Shown: in pieces, positions 8,801-16,450 of the stretch
How the letters are laid out: every line of letters starts with the position of its first letter
How positions within the stretch are numbered: the stretch's first letter is position 1
Assembly (NCBI GenBank): GCA_041394265.1
Contig: JAWKIO010000005.1
Coordinates: 4,216,001 to 4,280,000 of the forward strand
Length of the DNA stretch: 64,000 bases
Origin: Acidimicrobiales bacterium
GTDB taxonomy: Bacteria; Actinomycetota; Acidimicrobiia; Acidimicrobiales; SZUA-35
Reading direction: 5' to 3'
Made by a program: the position numbers and the translations under genes
Notes under the pieces: model-generated
Databases searched by the model: none
Told to the model about the DNA's origin: nothing
What the model saw: only the letters and a program-made list of their open reading frames with translations

Positions 8801-10412
8801 CCTCGGTGGTCGTGGACGTAGCGGGTGCGTCCGTGGTCGTGGTGGTGGTCGGCGCCGCAGTCGAGGTCGTCGTGGTGGTCGTCAGTTCGGTGGTGGTGGT
8901 CGTGGTCGTCTCGGTCGTCGTGGTCACGACCGGTCGGGTCTCGACGAGCAGCGCCACTGAGCGGAGTTCACACACGCTCGCACTGCACACCTCGAACTGG
9001 AACGAGTCCGCTCCGATGAAGTTCGGATCTGATTGGTAGGTCGTCGTGGCGGACCAGATGCTTGCGACCTCGCCCACAACCGGTTCGGATGCGGGCGTGA
9101 CGGTGCCGTGGGCCGGGGCGCCAACGGTGAAGGTGACCTGGTCGCCGATGAGCTTGGCGGTCAGCGTGATGTCCGTTGGTTCCCCTTGAAACGCCGTGAG
9201 GCCACTGATGTCGTCGATGTCGATGATGGAGCCTGACGGCGCCTCTTCGACGAGCGCCAGATTCTCCGGCGCGGGATCAGGCGACAGGTCGGGCAGCCCG
9301 CCGGAGACGGTGGCGACCACCACACCTGCGGCGGCAACGCCTGAGTTCACGACGGTGGTCGTGATGGCGGTCGTGGCGGGAAGCGGGATCTGGGCCGAGC
9401 CGGTGAGGTTGGCGATCCAGGCGAGCGGCCCGGTGACGGTCTGGAGGCGGCCGAGACCGATCTGGAGGAAACTTCGCACCAAGTGGGGGTCGAACTGGGT
9501 TCCCGCACAGCTGGTGAGTTCCTGACGAGCGAGTTCGGGGCTGAGGGGCTTCTTGTAGCTCCGCGTGCTCGTCATCACGTCGTAGGCGTCGGCGATCGCC
9601 ACGATCCGGCCGGCCAGCGAGATGTCGGTGCCGGCGAGCTTGGAGGGGTAGCCCTTTCCGTCCCACCGGCAGTGGTGCTGATCGGCCGCATGCAGCCAAT
9701 CGCCGAGCCAGTCCGACAACGGGGCGAGCATCGGATTCGCCGCAGCCGGGTGCCCAGAGAGCAGCTTCCACTCGGCATCGGTCGGACGCCCGTTCTTGTT
9801 GAGAATGGCCGACGGCACCGAGAGCTTGCCGACGTCGTGCAGCAAGGCCGCCCACCGCAGTTTGCCGAGGTCGTCGTCGCTGAGTCCGATCTCTTCGCCC
9901 AGCATCTCGGCGTAGGCCCGAACTCGCTCGGAGTGGCCACGTGTGAGCCGATCGTGATCGTTGAGATCCTTCAGCAGCTGGACGAGGTAGTCACCGTGGG
10001 CGGCGGCGCCGAGCGTTTCGCCCCGGGCCCGAGCCGCCTCCATGTCGCGGAGCATCGTGCGAGAGTTCGACTGCCGGAGGGCGGCTTTCGTGCGCGACGG
10101 GGCCTGGTCGGGGAAGACCAGCGTCAGCTTCATCAGGGCGACGAGTGGGATCAGCTTCTTGGTGAGCCGACTGACGACGAGCAGCAGGATGTTCGAGCAG
10201 GCGAAGACGAGTGCGATCCACCACCAGCGATGGATGCCGATCCGCTCGGGGGGCATGACACGCCCCGCGACCAAGGTGAACGCGACGGAGGCAATCAGGG
10301 GCGCGACGACGATCCCGACTCGCAGGAGTCGTGCCAGATGCGGGTGCGACGTCCAGCGGTTCACGGCCGCCTCGTGTCGTTCCGCTCCCTGTGTCGGACC
10401 AGTGGAACCCAT
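5814..10412 (-). CDS. Membrane HD-GYP protein with giant adhesin-like ectodomain
   Basis: A 1532-aa protein. Two N-terminal membrane helices (about 31-50 and 64-82) precede a complete HD-GYP domain (about 144-320) with LLHDVGKL, QHHCRWDGKGYP and ADAYD, so c-di-GMP phosphodiesterase activity is likely. A third hydrophobic segment (about 347-370) would export the rest. The exported part has an Ig-like unit (about 380-490), a Thr/Pro/Glu linker (about 494-577), tandem Ig/cadherin-like units (about 580-1158), a Ca-binding thrombospondin-3-like stretch (DNDGVGAGDNCPYD, about 1160-1192), and seven FG-GAP/VCBS repeats (1200-1532) such as GDVDGDGDLD. Seven repeats suit an integrin-alpha-like propeller. 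The start is ATG at 10412; GTG at residue 17 is an alternative. It is transcribed alone. Joining an intracellular HD-GYP to an outer adhesive stalk is unusual and suggests signalling across the membrane. Confidence 0.85.
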   Translation of the reverse strand: MGSTGPTQGAERHEAAVNRWTSHPHLARLLRVGIVVAPLIASVAFTLVAGRVMPPERIGIHRWWWIALVFACSNILLLVVSRLTKKLIPLVALMKLTLVFPDQAPSRTKAALRQSNSRTMLRDMEAARARGETLGAAAHGDYLVQLLKDLNDHDRLTRGHSERVRAYAEMLGEEIGLSDDDLGKLRWAALLHDVGKLSVPSAILNKNGRPTDAEWKLLSGHPAAANPMLAPLSDWLGDWLHAADQHHCRWDGKGYPSKLAGTDISLAGRIVAIADAYDVMTSTRSYKKPLSPELARQELTSCAGTQFDPHLVRSFLQIGLGRLQTVTGPLAWIANLTGSAQIPLPATTAITTTVVNSGVAAAGVVVATVSGGLPDLSPDPAPENLALVEEAPSGSIIDIDDISGLTAFQGEPTDITLTAKLIGDQVTFTVGAPAHGTVTPASEPVVGEVASIWSATTTYQSDPNFIGADSFQFEVCSASVCELRSVALLVETRPVVTTTTETTTTTTTELTTTTTTSTAAPTTTTTTDAPATSTTTEAPTTTTEPTTTTTEPPTTTTTEAPTTTTTTTAPTTTTTTVPPNDPPVANDDAATTPEDASVVIDVLGNDTDPESDALTIDGIGAPLHGTATLEAGQIRYTPDADYHGADQFGYTINDGTNPSVAALVTINVNSINDAPSATVDPAVVVENAAVGTLVVNVVADDVDGDSLTYAITGGNAAGRFSIDSTGAVRLAGALDYENTQAYSLVFSISDGMTSVMRVGSIDVTDIDETPTAGDDTANAVEDTPTTIDLTTNDNDPEGSTLTWNVPGTSSAGASLTQTDGIVTYSPAANVSGIDTFTYTVTDATGHVSPVATVTVSVAEVNDAPVVANDGGVGYTTAENTALTTGDVRANDSDVDHPLDPAAITIDTTDTTGSVVNNLDGTFDYTPAPDFAGTDTFTYTVTDGAGAVSNVATVTITVTVANNPPVANDDPTLLAYSATEDTPFTTPNVTANDSDPEDGSIDPSTATVSTPPSHGTVVANGDGTFTYTPDLNWSGGTDTFEYTVYDSGLRLSNPATVAIFVWPVNDAPTTVGDTLSVEQGDSTTTVDVRLNDSDPEGQSFTVTSVTNGAHGTTTRHPDGTITYVHDGSPTATDTFTYTVTESGLLPKSSTGTVTVTITPREDNDGVGAGDNCPYDFNPDQWDTDGDGIGDACDPSPTVASSAMFTKTAQSLETKQSYGVASGDVDGDGDLDVVLANLNGTNSLWLNNGAGMFTKMTQSLDTKKTTAAEFADLDGDGDLDLVFANDNGEGNTVWLNDGAGLFTDTGQLLGDLDTQHVAVGDVNGDGTIDLAFANADTGGTVWLNNGVGLFTDSGQVLGQDKGAGVAIGDIDNDGDLDLVVAHDGRTDRLWLNNGLGVFSDSGQALAAGRSHDVAFADLDGDLDLAVAGDDDRDSIWRNTNGVFTRTVQTLGNGHSRAIELGDIDGDGDIDIAFGDHSQPNSIWLNNGSGTFTGHVQSPTAEKSEGLELADLNGDGKLDLIMANDGEASTVWLNS

Positions 10413-10465
10413 TCCCCCTGATCATCGGCATTTTCGAAAGTGAGATGAGTGGTTGAGGTCCCCGT

Positions 10466-11164
10466 TCAGGGGAGGCCGATCGACTCATTTTGCTGCCAGG
10501 TCGAGCGTCCTCGCCGAGCGGCGAGCACGCCGGCAACGCCCACCATCCACAGCGCCGTCTCCGGCCCGTGGACGAACCCCCACACGGAACGAACCTGCAG
10601 CATCGAGGCGGTCCACTCGGCGACGGGAAGGGCCAGCAGGGCAACGGTGTGTGACCAACGCTGGCGGCCACGAACCAACTGGGCGCCGAAGAACGCACCG
10701 GCGGCGACGAACAGGGCGATCGGGAGATGGAACAGCAGTAGGCCGGCGGTCGGTGCCACCCCGGATCGGCCGCGATCGACCCGCACCGGAGGCGGGAAGG
10801 CGATGCCGACGACGACCGCAAGCCCTGACCACAGCGAGGCCGATTCCCATGCGGTCAGCGATTGTGACGCGAGGAACCCGACAGCGGAGGAGTCGCGAAA
10901 CGTCGTCGTTCCCGGTGCGAGCCGATCGGTCACCCAGAGAACGAACAACGACCAGCCAACCGCGGCGACCGTTTCGATTGCCGCCATGATCACGCCTGGA
11001 TCGAGACGGCCGGCGTCGTCGTCCAGCGGTCGGTCGAGATCGAGTCGAGCGGCCGGGCGAAGCGATGGCGCAGACCACAACCGCCAGCGAACGACGCTTC
11101 CCAGCACGTAGCCGCCGGCGATGAAGATGCCGACGTACAGCGTGATCCAGGGCACCGACCTCAC
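10466..11164 (-). CDS. PlsY-like multi-pass membrane protein, possibly inactive
   Basis: A 232-aa protein with about five membrane helices. It resembles acyl-phosphate glycerol-3-phosphate acyltransferase PlsY in two places. GYVLGSVVRW (about 18-27) matches motif 1, and SGLAVVVGIAFP followed by RGRSGVAPTAG (about 113-141) matches motif 2. In PlsY the latter normally reads like GHxFPxFxxFxGGKGVAT. Here the His is Ile and the GGKG phosphate loop is lost, and I cannot find the third motif clearly. Activity is therefore doubtful. Its ATG overlaps the dinG stop by four bases, so it sits second in a dinG operon. It could instead be an unrelated membrane protein with chance similarity. Confidence 0.5.
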   Translation of the reverse strand: MRSVPWITLYVGIFIAGGYVLGSVVRWRLWSAPSLRPAARLDLDRPLDDDAGRLDPGVIMAAIETVAAVGWSLFVLWVTDRLAPGTTTFRDSSAVGFLASQSLTAWESASLWSGLAVVVGIAFPPPVRVDRGRSGVAPTAGLLLFHLPIALFVAAGAFFGAQLVRGRQRWSHTVALLALPVAEWTASMLQVRSVWGFVHGPETALWMVGVAGVLAARRGRSTWQQNESIGLP

Positions 11165-13059
11165 GCCAGGTCGGCCTTGGCGGTTGCGTCGATGTCGAGA
11201 TCGCGAAGAAACGCCATCACCTCGTCGCGATCGCGGGTTCTGCGCAGCTCGGGCATGGCGTTGATGAGGTCCCAGCGATAGGACTTGTTGGTGGCAAGCC
11301 GGGTGTCCAGCACGGCCACGACGCCACGGTCGGTCGCCCGCCGAATCAGGCGTCCCGCCGCTTGTGCCAACAGGATCTGCGCCTTGGGCAGGTCGACGAC
11401 GCGAAAGGCGGAGGCACCGGCGAGATCGCGCCGGGCCTGCAGCACCGGCTCATCGGGACGGGGAAACGGAATGCGGTCGATGGTGACCAGGGTGAGGGTG
11501 TCGCCGGGAAGGTCGACGCCCTGCCAGAACGACATGGTGGCCGCCAGTACCGAACGAGGGTCGGCCATGAACGCCTCGATGAGTGCGGTCTTGGACTGCT
11601 CACCCTGGGCGAGCACCGGCACGTCGAGTTCGTCGCGGAAGTGGTCTGCGGCCTCGTTCATGGCCGCCGCACTGGTGAACAGGGCGAGGGTGCGACCGCC
11701 GGCGGCGCGGATCAGATCGGTGATCTCGTCTCGGACCGCCGCCCGGGCCTCGGGACGCCGTGGCTCGGGAAGGTGCGTGGCGCAGTAGAGCAGACCCTGG
11801 TTGGCGTAGTCGAAGGTCGACCCGACTCGGACGACTTCGGTGGACGACGGGAGACCCAGAGAAGTGACGATGCCGCTTGGCAGGGTGGCCGAGGTGAGCA
11901 CGACCGATCGCTCACCCCAGAGCGATGCCTGCAGGATCGATCCGACGTCGAGCGGCGTGCGTCGCAGGACCGGCGCGCTGTCGCTCCCGTCGACCCAGAC
12001 GACGTCGTCATCGTCGGACTCGAGCACGTTGTCGATGGCATCGACGAGAGAGGTGGCGGCGGTCATGACCCGCTCCACGCGGGCCGCAACGTCGCTGCCG
12101 TCGGCCGCCGAGATCTTGCGGACGGCGCCCAGGACCCGGTCGGCCCGATCCCGGCCGGCTACCAGGAGCGCGACGAGTTCGGCGTCGAATGCCACCTTCA
12201 TGCCACGCCGTGGTCGCAGTGCGTTGTCGAGATCGCTCGCCGACTTGTCGAGAAGTTCGGGTGCTCGGTCGTCGGTCAGCAACCGGCGGGCGTGGCGCCC
12301 GAGATTGCGGAAGCGGCCGCCGGACACCTCGGTACCGCACGTGGCACTGATGACGTCGGCCAGGTGGTGGGCCTCATCGAAGATGACGACGTCGTGGTCG
12401 GGGAGGAGCGCACCACCGGTGGCGAGGTTGAGGCCGTAGTAGTGATGATTGGTGACGATCACGTCGGCTTCGAGGGCCCGGATCCGTGCCATCTCGGCGA
12501 AACAGTGTTCGCCCGACGGGCAGCGAGCGGCGCCAGGGCACTCGTCGGGGCCCACACTCAACGCCCGCCACAGGTCGAACGCCGGCTGGGTCTCGAGCTC
12601 CTCGCGGTCGCCGGTCTCGGTGTCGTTCGCCCAGTCGAGCAGATCGCCGAGTGCCTCCGACTGCGATCGGCCGCCCATGAGCTCGAGCTGCTCGGTGTGC
12701 GACGCCCGTTCGAGTTCGGCCACGCGCTGGCGGCACAGATAGTTGCCACGGCCCTTCAGCACCGAGACCGAGACCTCACGGCCGAGGGCGGCGGCCACCA
12801 TCGGCACGTCTTTCTCGACGAGTTGGCTCTGCAGGGCGATCGTGGCGGTGGCCACGACCGCTCGCTTCTGGGCATCGAGTACCGGGGTGAGGTAGGCCAC
12901 CGACTTGCCCGTACCGGTGCCGGCCTCGATCAGCAGCGTGTCGGGGCCGGTCAGGGTCTTGGTGACCTCTTCGGCCATGGTGACCTGGCCCGGGCGCAGT
13001 TCGCCACCGCCGGCGATCTGTCGAGTGACGGTCCCCAACAGGGCGGCGGCGCTGGACAT
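11161..13059 (-). CDS. dinG: DinG/XPD-type ATP-dependent DNA helicase
   Basis: A superfamily 2 helicase of 632 aa, predicted to unwind DNA 5'-to-3' in repair or R-loop removal. Walker A EAGTGTGKS is at 45-53, the DEAH box (FDEAHH) about 227-232, and the C-terminal helicase motif is QAAGRLIRR. Cysteines at 109, 174, 180 and 186 sit where XPD/DinG proteins hold a 4Fe-4S cluster. The start is ATG at 13059. It is divergent from uppS with a short intergenic region (about 76 bp) and is followed by the PlsY-like gene with a 4-bp overlap. The length is normal for actinobacterial DinG-like proteins. Confidence 0.92.
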   Translation of the reverse strand: MSSAAALLGTVTRQIAGGGELRPGQVTMAEEVTKTLTGPDTLLIEAGTGTGKSVAYLTPVLDAQKRAVVATATIALQSQLVEKDVPMVAAALGREVSVSVLKGRGNYLCRQRVAELERASHTEQLELMGGRSQSEALGDLLDWANDTETGDREELETQPAFDLWRALSVGPDECPGAARCPSGEHCFAEMARIRALEADVIVTNHHYYGLNLATGGALLPDHDVVIFDEAHHLADVISATCGTEVSGGRFRNLGRHARRLLTDDRAPELLDKSASDLDNALRPRRGMKVAFDAELVALLVAGRDRADRVLGAVRKISAADGSDVAARVERVMTAATSLVDAIDNVLESDDDDVVWVDGSDSAPVLRRTPLDVGSILQASLWGERSVVLTSATLPSGIVTSLGLPSSTEVVRVGSTFDYANQGLLYCATHLPEPRRPEARAAVRDEITDLIRAAGGRTLALFTSAAAMNEAADHFRDELDVPVLAQGEQSKTALIEAFMADPRSVLAATMSFWQGVDLPGDTLTLVTIDRIPFPRPDEPVLQARRDLAGASAFRVVDLPKAQILLAQAAGRLIRRATDRGVVAVLDTRLATNKSYRWDLINAMPELRRTRDRDEVMAFLRDLDIDATAKADLA

Positions 13060-13135
13060 CCCCCGAGCCTAGGCCCGGAAGGCGACGGACCCTGGCCACA
13101 CGATTGCCGCCGACCTTCCCACTGCTCGGAGTACC

Positions 13136-13873
13136 GTGACTGCCGTGGACGCCGCCTCCCCGATGGACCTGACCGGAATCGACCCCAAGCGGATCCCGCG
13201 CCATGTCGCCGCCGTGATGGACGGCAATGGACGCTGGGCGCAGGCCCGTGGCCTCAAGCGCACCGAAGGCCACGCCGCCGGCGAGGAAGCCCTGTTCGAC
13301 GCGGTCCATGGCGCCCTCGAACTGGGGATCGAGTGGTTGACGGTGTATGCGTTCTCCACCGAGAACTGGCGGCGCCCGACCGACGAAGTCCGCTACCTGA
13401 TGGGGTTCAACGAGTCCCTCCTCGTGCGACGAAGCCACGAACTGCACGAGATGGGCGTGCGGATCCGCTTCATCGGCCGGCGCGACTGGCGAGTGCCCCG
13501 TCGCCTGCTCAAGCGGATGAACGAGTCGGTCGAGCTGACCAAGGACAACACCAAGCTCACCTTCACCATCGCCTTCAACTACGGCGGACGGGCCGAGGTG
13601 GTCGACGCCGTCAAGTCGCTCGTCGCCGACGGCATCGACATCAACGAGGAGAACATCTCCAAGCGGCTCTACGACCCCGAAGCTCCCGAGGTCGATCTGT
13701 GGATGCGGTCGTCAGGCGAGCACCGGATCTCGAACTTCATGATCTGGCAGGCGGCGTACGCCGAGCTGTACTTCTTCGATGACTACTGGCCCGACGTGCG
13801 GCGCCACCACCTGGCCGACGCCGTGCGCGAATACCAGAGCCGCAACCGTCGATTCGGCGGGCTCGGCGACTGA
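13136..13873 (+). CDS. uppS: Isoprenyl transferase (undecaprenyl/decaprenyl diphosphate synthase)
   Basis: A cis-prenyltransferase of 245 aa that elongates farnesyl or shorter diphosphates with isopentenyl diphosphate to make the lipid carrier for peptidoglycan. The catalytic loop VMDGNGRWAQARGL (Asp first) and the following GHAAGEE are intact, as are YAFSTENW and LWMRSSGEHRISNFMIWQ (family: RTSGE-RISNF). The start is GTG at 13136, with GGAG four bases upstream. GTG at 13145 is an alternative because a TACCGT box ends seven bases before it, like the leaderless starts elsewhere in the window. recO starts two bases after the stop, so they form one operon. Confidence 0.94.
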   Translation: MTAVDAASPMDLTGIDPKRIPRHVAAVMDGNGRWAQARGLKRTEGHAAGEEALFDAVHGALELGIEWLTVYAFSTENWRRPTDEVRYLMGFNESLLVRRSHELHEMGVRIRFIGRRDWRVPRRLLKRMNESVELTKDNTKLTFTIAFNYGGRAEVVDAVKSLVADGIDINEENISKRLYDPEAPEVDLWMRSSGEHRISNFMIWQAAYAELYFFDDYWPDVRRHHLADAVREYQSRNRRFGGLGD

Positions 13874-13875
13874 TC

Positions 13876-14607
13876 GTGGCGCTCTATCGGGCCACCGGGG
13901 TCGTCCTGCGGACCTACAAGCTCGCCGAGGCCGATCGCATCATCATCCTCTACACCCGAGGGCACGGGAAGGTGCGGGCGGTCGCCAAGGGCGTGCGTCG
14001 TACGAAGAGCAAGTTCGGAAGCCGGCTCGAACCCGGCTGTGTTGCCTCACTCCAGCTCTACGAGGGCCGCAACCTCGACGTGATCACCCAGGTCGAGACC
14101 GAACAGCTCCACCCGAACCTGCGTACCGACATCGATCGATTCGGCCGGGCCACGGTGCTGCTCGAGATCGTCGATCAGGTCGGCCAGGAAGGTGAGAGCA
14201 ACCCGGCGCTCTACAAACTGCTGGCCGGCGCACTGGCCGAACTCGATCGTGGTGGGAATCCGCTCGTGGTCCCGGCGTTCGCAGCCAAGGTGCTGGCCCT
14301 CGAAGGCGTGGCCCCGATGCTCGACGCGTGCGTGTCATGTGGTGCGACCGAGCGGCTGGTGGCAATCGAGATCCACGAGGGTGGCGTCTTGTGCCACAAC
14401 TGTCGGCGCGGCGAACCGATCAGCGAGGCAGCACGTCAGACGCTGATCATGGTGTTCGCCGGTCACGTGCGGCATGTGCTCGACACCACGCCACCGGCGG
14501 TGTCCGACGAGCTCGAACACCTTGCGTCGCGCATGCTCGAGCAGCATCTCGAACGCCGACTTCGCACCTCGACCTTGCTGTATCAGCAGGTGCATCCGGC
14601 GTCTTGA
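13876..14607 (+). CDS. recO: DNA repair protein RecO
   Basis: A 243-aa RecO, which anneals ssDNA and helps load RecA in the RecFOR pathway. The N-terminal OB-fold begins YRATGVVLRTYKLAEADRII. The C-terminal helical domain holds a zinc site built from Cys152, Cys155, Cys173 and Cys176. The start is GTG at 13876, two bases after uppS; the pairing uppS-recO (with era nearby) is common in actinobacteria. The length is normal. It converges on the RDD-domain gene with a 3-bp gap. Confidence 0.94.
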   Translation: MALYRATGVVLRTYKLAEADRIIILYTRGHGKVRAVAKGVRRTKSKFGSRLEPGCVASLQLYEGRNLDVITQVETEQLHPNLRTDIDRFGRATVLLEIVDQVGQEGESNPALYKLLAGALAELDRGGNPLVVPAFAAKVLALEGVAPMLDACVSCGATERLVAIEIHEGGVLCHNCRRGEPISEAARQTLIMVFAGHVRHVLDTTPPAVSDELEHLASRMLEQHLERRLRTSTLLYQQVHPAS

Positions 14608-14610
14608 CGC

Positions 14611-16338
14611 TCAGCTGATCGGGATCCAGCGATCGTTGGCGATGTCGTGCCGGAGCCAATGTTCGTGCTCGGCGTCCCAGAACAGCCAGGCCTGCCACTG
14701 TTCGTTCCACACCAGACCATCGGCGGCGGGGGTGTTCGAGCTGGCCGTGGTGTCGGGTGTTTCGATGGAGGCAGCCGGTGTCGTGGCGAGCTCGTGCTCG
14801 CCGGTTGTGGCGTCATCGACGGGCGACTCCCGGTGCGATGGGGTCCGCTCGGCGAAGGGCTCCCACACTGGCGCCGGTTCGGGGACCGGCTGCTCCCACG
14901 TCGGCTCATCGCGACGCTCGTCGCTCTCGGGCTCGTCGACCTCGATCGACTGCGCATCGGTGTCAGGGAGGTCGATGTCGTCGGGCGCTGAGTGCTCGGG
15001 CGTTGAATGATCGGCAGCATCGAGGCCACGATGGGTTGGTGGCGGCGCCGACGAGGTGGCCGGCGATCGGCCGAGGTCGAGATCATCGAGGCGGGACGCC
15101 AACGGGGTCGTGTCGTCGAGCGTCGGCAACGGAGGATCGATCGATGGGGCAGGAGGTGGCGCCGCCACCGGATCGTGCCAGCCGGTCGTGTCATTGAGGC
15201 CGAGTCCGGGCTGATCGGCCTCGACGAAGCCCAGCTCATTGGTCGGTGCGTCGGCGTCGACAGCAAAGCGGTGGCTGGGCGCCGGAGCGACACTCCCGGA
15301 TGGCGTTGTCGGCAGGGGTGCAGCGTCGGCCATCGGCGGGTCGAGGTCGGCCAGATTCGGTGCAGGCAGGTCGGCGAGACGAGGATCGATCGGGGGAAGG
15401 TCGACCGGGTGGGAACCGATGTTTGCGAGGTGTGACAAGTCGATCTCGTCGTCGGCGGGCAGGTCATTCGACGCGAGGGAAGCGATCGCCTCGGTTGTCG
15501 GCTGGTTGCCGAGTGGCGGGGCGTCGGTCGGCGGCGTGCTGTTCGGCAGAGCGCCGATTGGTGGAGCGTCGGTTTCGAGCGTGTCGGGCGGGAGGGCGTC
15601 GAGCGGGGGCAGCGCCGGCAACGCCGCGGTGGAAACCGGCTCAGGTTCGGGGCGGTGCAGTCCGCTCGGCGAACCGCCGAGGCGGTCGCCGATCTGGACC
15701 ATCTCGTCGTTGTCGCCGGCTCCGGCACCCGTGGCAGCCCGGCGGAGCTCCCGGCGTCGGGCGTAGACCGAAGGGTCGATGAACTTCGCTCCGACTCGGT
15801 TGTCGATGACGTAGGTGCCGGCAATCCGGTCGCCGAGGCGCTGCCGATACTCGTGGGTGTTGGCGATGATCCAGCCCGCCAGACCCGGCAGCACGATGGG
15901 CAACACATCGATGATGCCGGCGGCGGTGCGCTTCGCATGGGCGACGAGCGACGGGTTGTTCCCGTCGGCGTCGACCACGGCGAGCGACAGCAGCTTCTTG
16001 CCCGGTGACCAGCCGACGTTCGCCGGGATGAGGACGAAGACGAGGACGAACATCACGATGGCGGCGAGGGCGGTGAGCACGAAGCCGGATTGGTCGAGCA
16101 CGTACAACGTGTTGTTGCGGGTGAACGAGGTGTTCAGGCTCTCGGCGATGTCGTCGAGCCGGGCCTGCTGGGTGGCGTCGAAGATCGGGTTGCCGGTGAT
16201 CGGGTCGGCGGTGGTGATGGGAAAGGCGATGAGCTGGGTGCGCCAGACGATCGTGCTGATGAGTCCGACGACGCCCAGGTCGATCAGCGACGCGCCGATG
16301 CGACGCTTCAAGATGTTGGTGAGATCAGGATCGAGCAT
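14611..16338 (-). CDS. RDD-domain membrane protein with long acidic Pro-rich tail
   Basis: A 575-aa protein. The N-terminal ~185 residues form an RDD domain with about three helices (15-33, 86-104, 143-160) and the family segments SPGKKLLSLAVVDADG and QRLGDRIAGTYVID. A disordered, acidic, Pro/Asp/Ala-rich tract of about 350 residues follows, and the C-terminus (last ~35 residues) is Trp-rich with NEQWQAWLFWD and ANDRWIPIS. RDD proteins are poorly understood; some are proposed ion transporters. The tail is presumably cytoplasmic and may recruit a partner through the Trp-rich end. I chose ATG at 16338 because it begins directly at the RDD domain; the upstream open frame runs into the glyS promoter. 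It is divergent from glyS. Confidence 0.75.
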   Translation of the reverse strand: MLDPDLTNILKRRIGASLIDLGVVGLISTIVWRTQLIAFPITTADPITGNPIFDATQQARLDDIAESLNTSFTRNNTLYVLDQSGFVLTALAAIVMFVLVFVLIPANVGWSPGKKLLSLAVVDADGNNPSLVAHAKRTAAGIIDVLPIVLPGLAGWIIANTHEYRQRLGDRIAGTYVIDNRVGAKFIDPSVYARRRELRRAATGAGAGDNDEMVQIGDRLGGSPSGLHRPEPEPVSTAALPALPPLDALPPDTLETDAPPIGALPNSTPPTDAPPLGNQPTTEAIASLASNDLPADDEIDLSHLANIGSHPVDLPPIDPRLADLPAPNLADLDPPMADAAPLPTTPSGSVAPAPSHRFAVDADAPTNELGFVEADQPGLGLNDTTGWHDPVAAPPPAPSIDPPLPTLDDTTPLASRLDDLDLGRSPATSSAPPPTHRGLDAADHSTPEHSAPDDIDLPDTDAQSIEVDEPESDERRDEPTWEQPVPEPAPVWEPFAERTPSHRESPVDDATTGEHELATTPAASIETPDTTASSNTPAADGLVWNEQWQAWLFWDAEHEHWLRHDIANDRWIPIS

Positions 16339-16436
16339 GCGGTAGGGCCTCGTGGTGCAGGGCCGTGCGGGGGTGGCCGGGCACAATAGATTCGGTCGGC
16401 GTCGGGAAAATTTTCCGACGCTGCAAGTGAAGACGT

Positions 16437-16442
16437 TAGCCT
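16437..16442 (+). promoter_or_regulatory. TAGCCT -10-like box for glyS
   Basis: TAGCCT ends eight bases before the ATG at 16451 and no Shine-Dalgarno lies between, suggesting a leaderless mRNA. Confidence 0.35.
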
Positions 16443-16450
16443 GCGACGCC

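Noticed and set aside
8680..8940. GTGGTCG-type low-complexity DNA that looks like a repeat array
   Set aside because: It is simply the minus-strand coding of the Thr-rich linker in the HD-GYP protein.
11362..13782. A very long open frame on the plus strand across dinG and into uppS
   Set aside because: It is antisense of dinG with high-GC frame bias; its translation is Gly/Arg/Asp/Val-rich and matches no family, while dinG has all helicase motifs.
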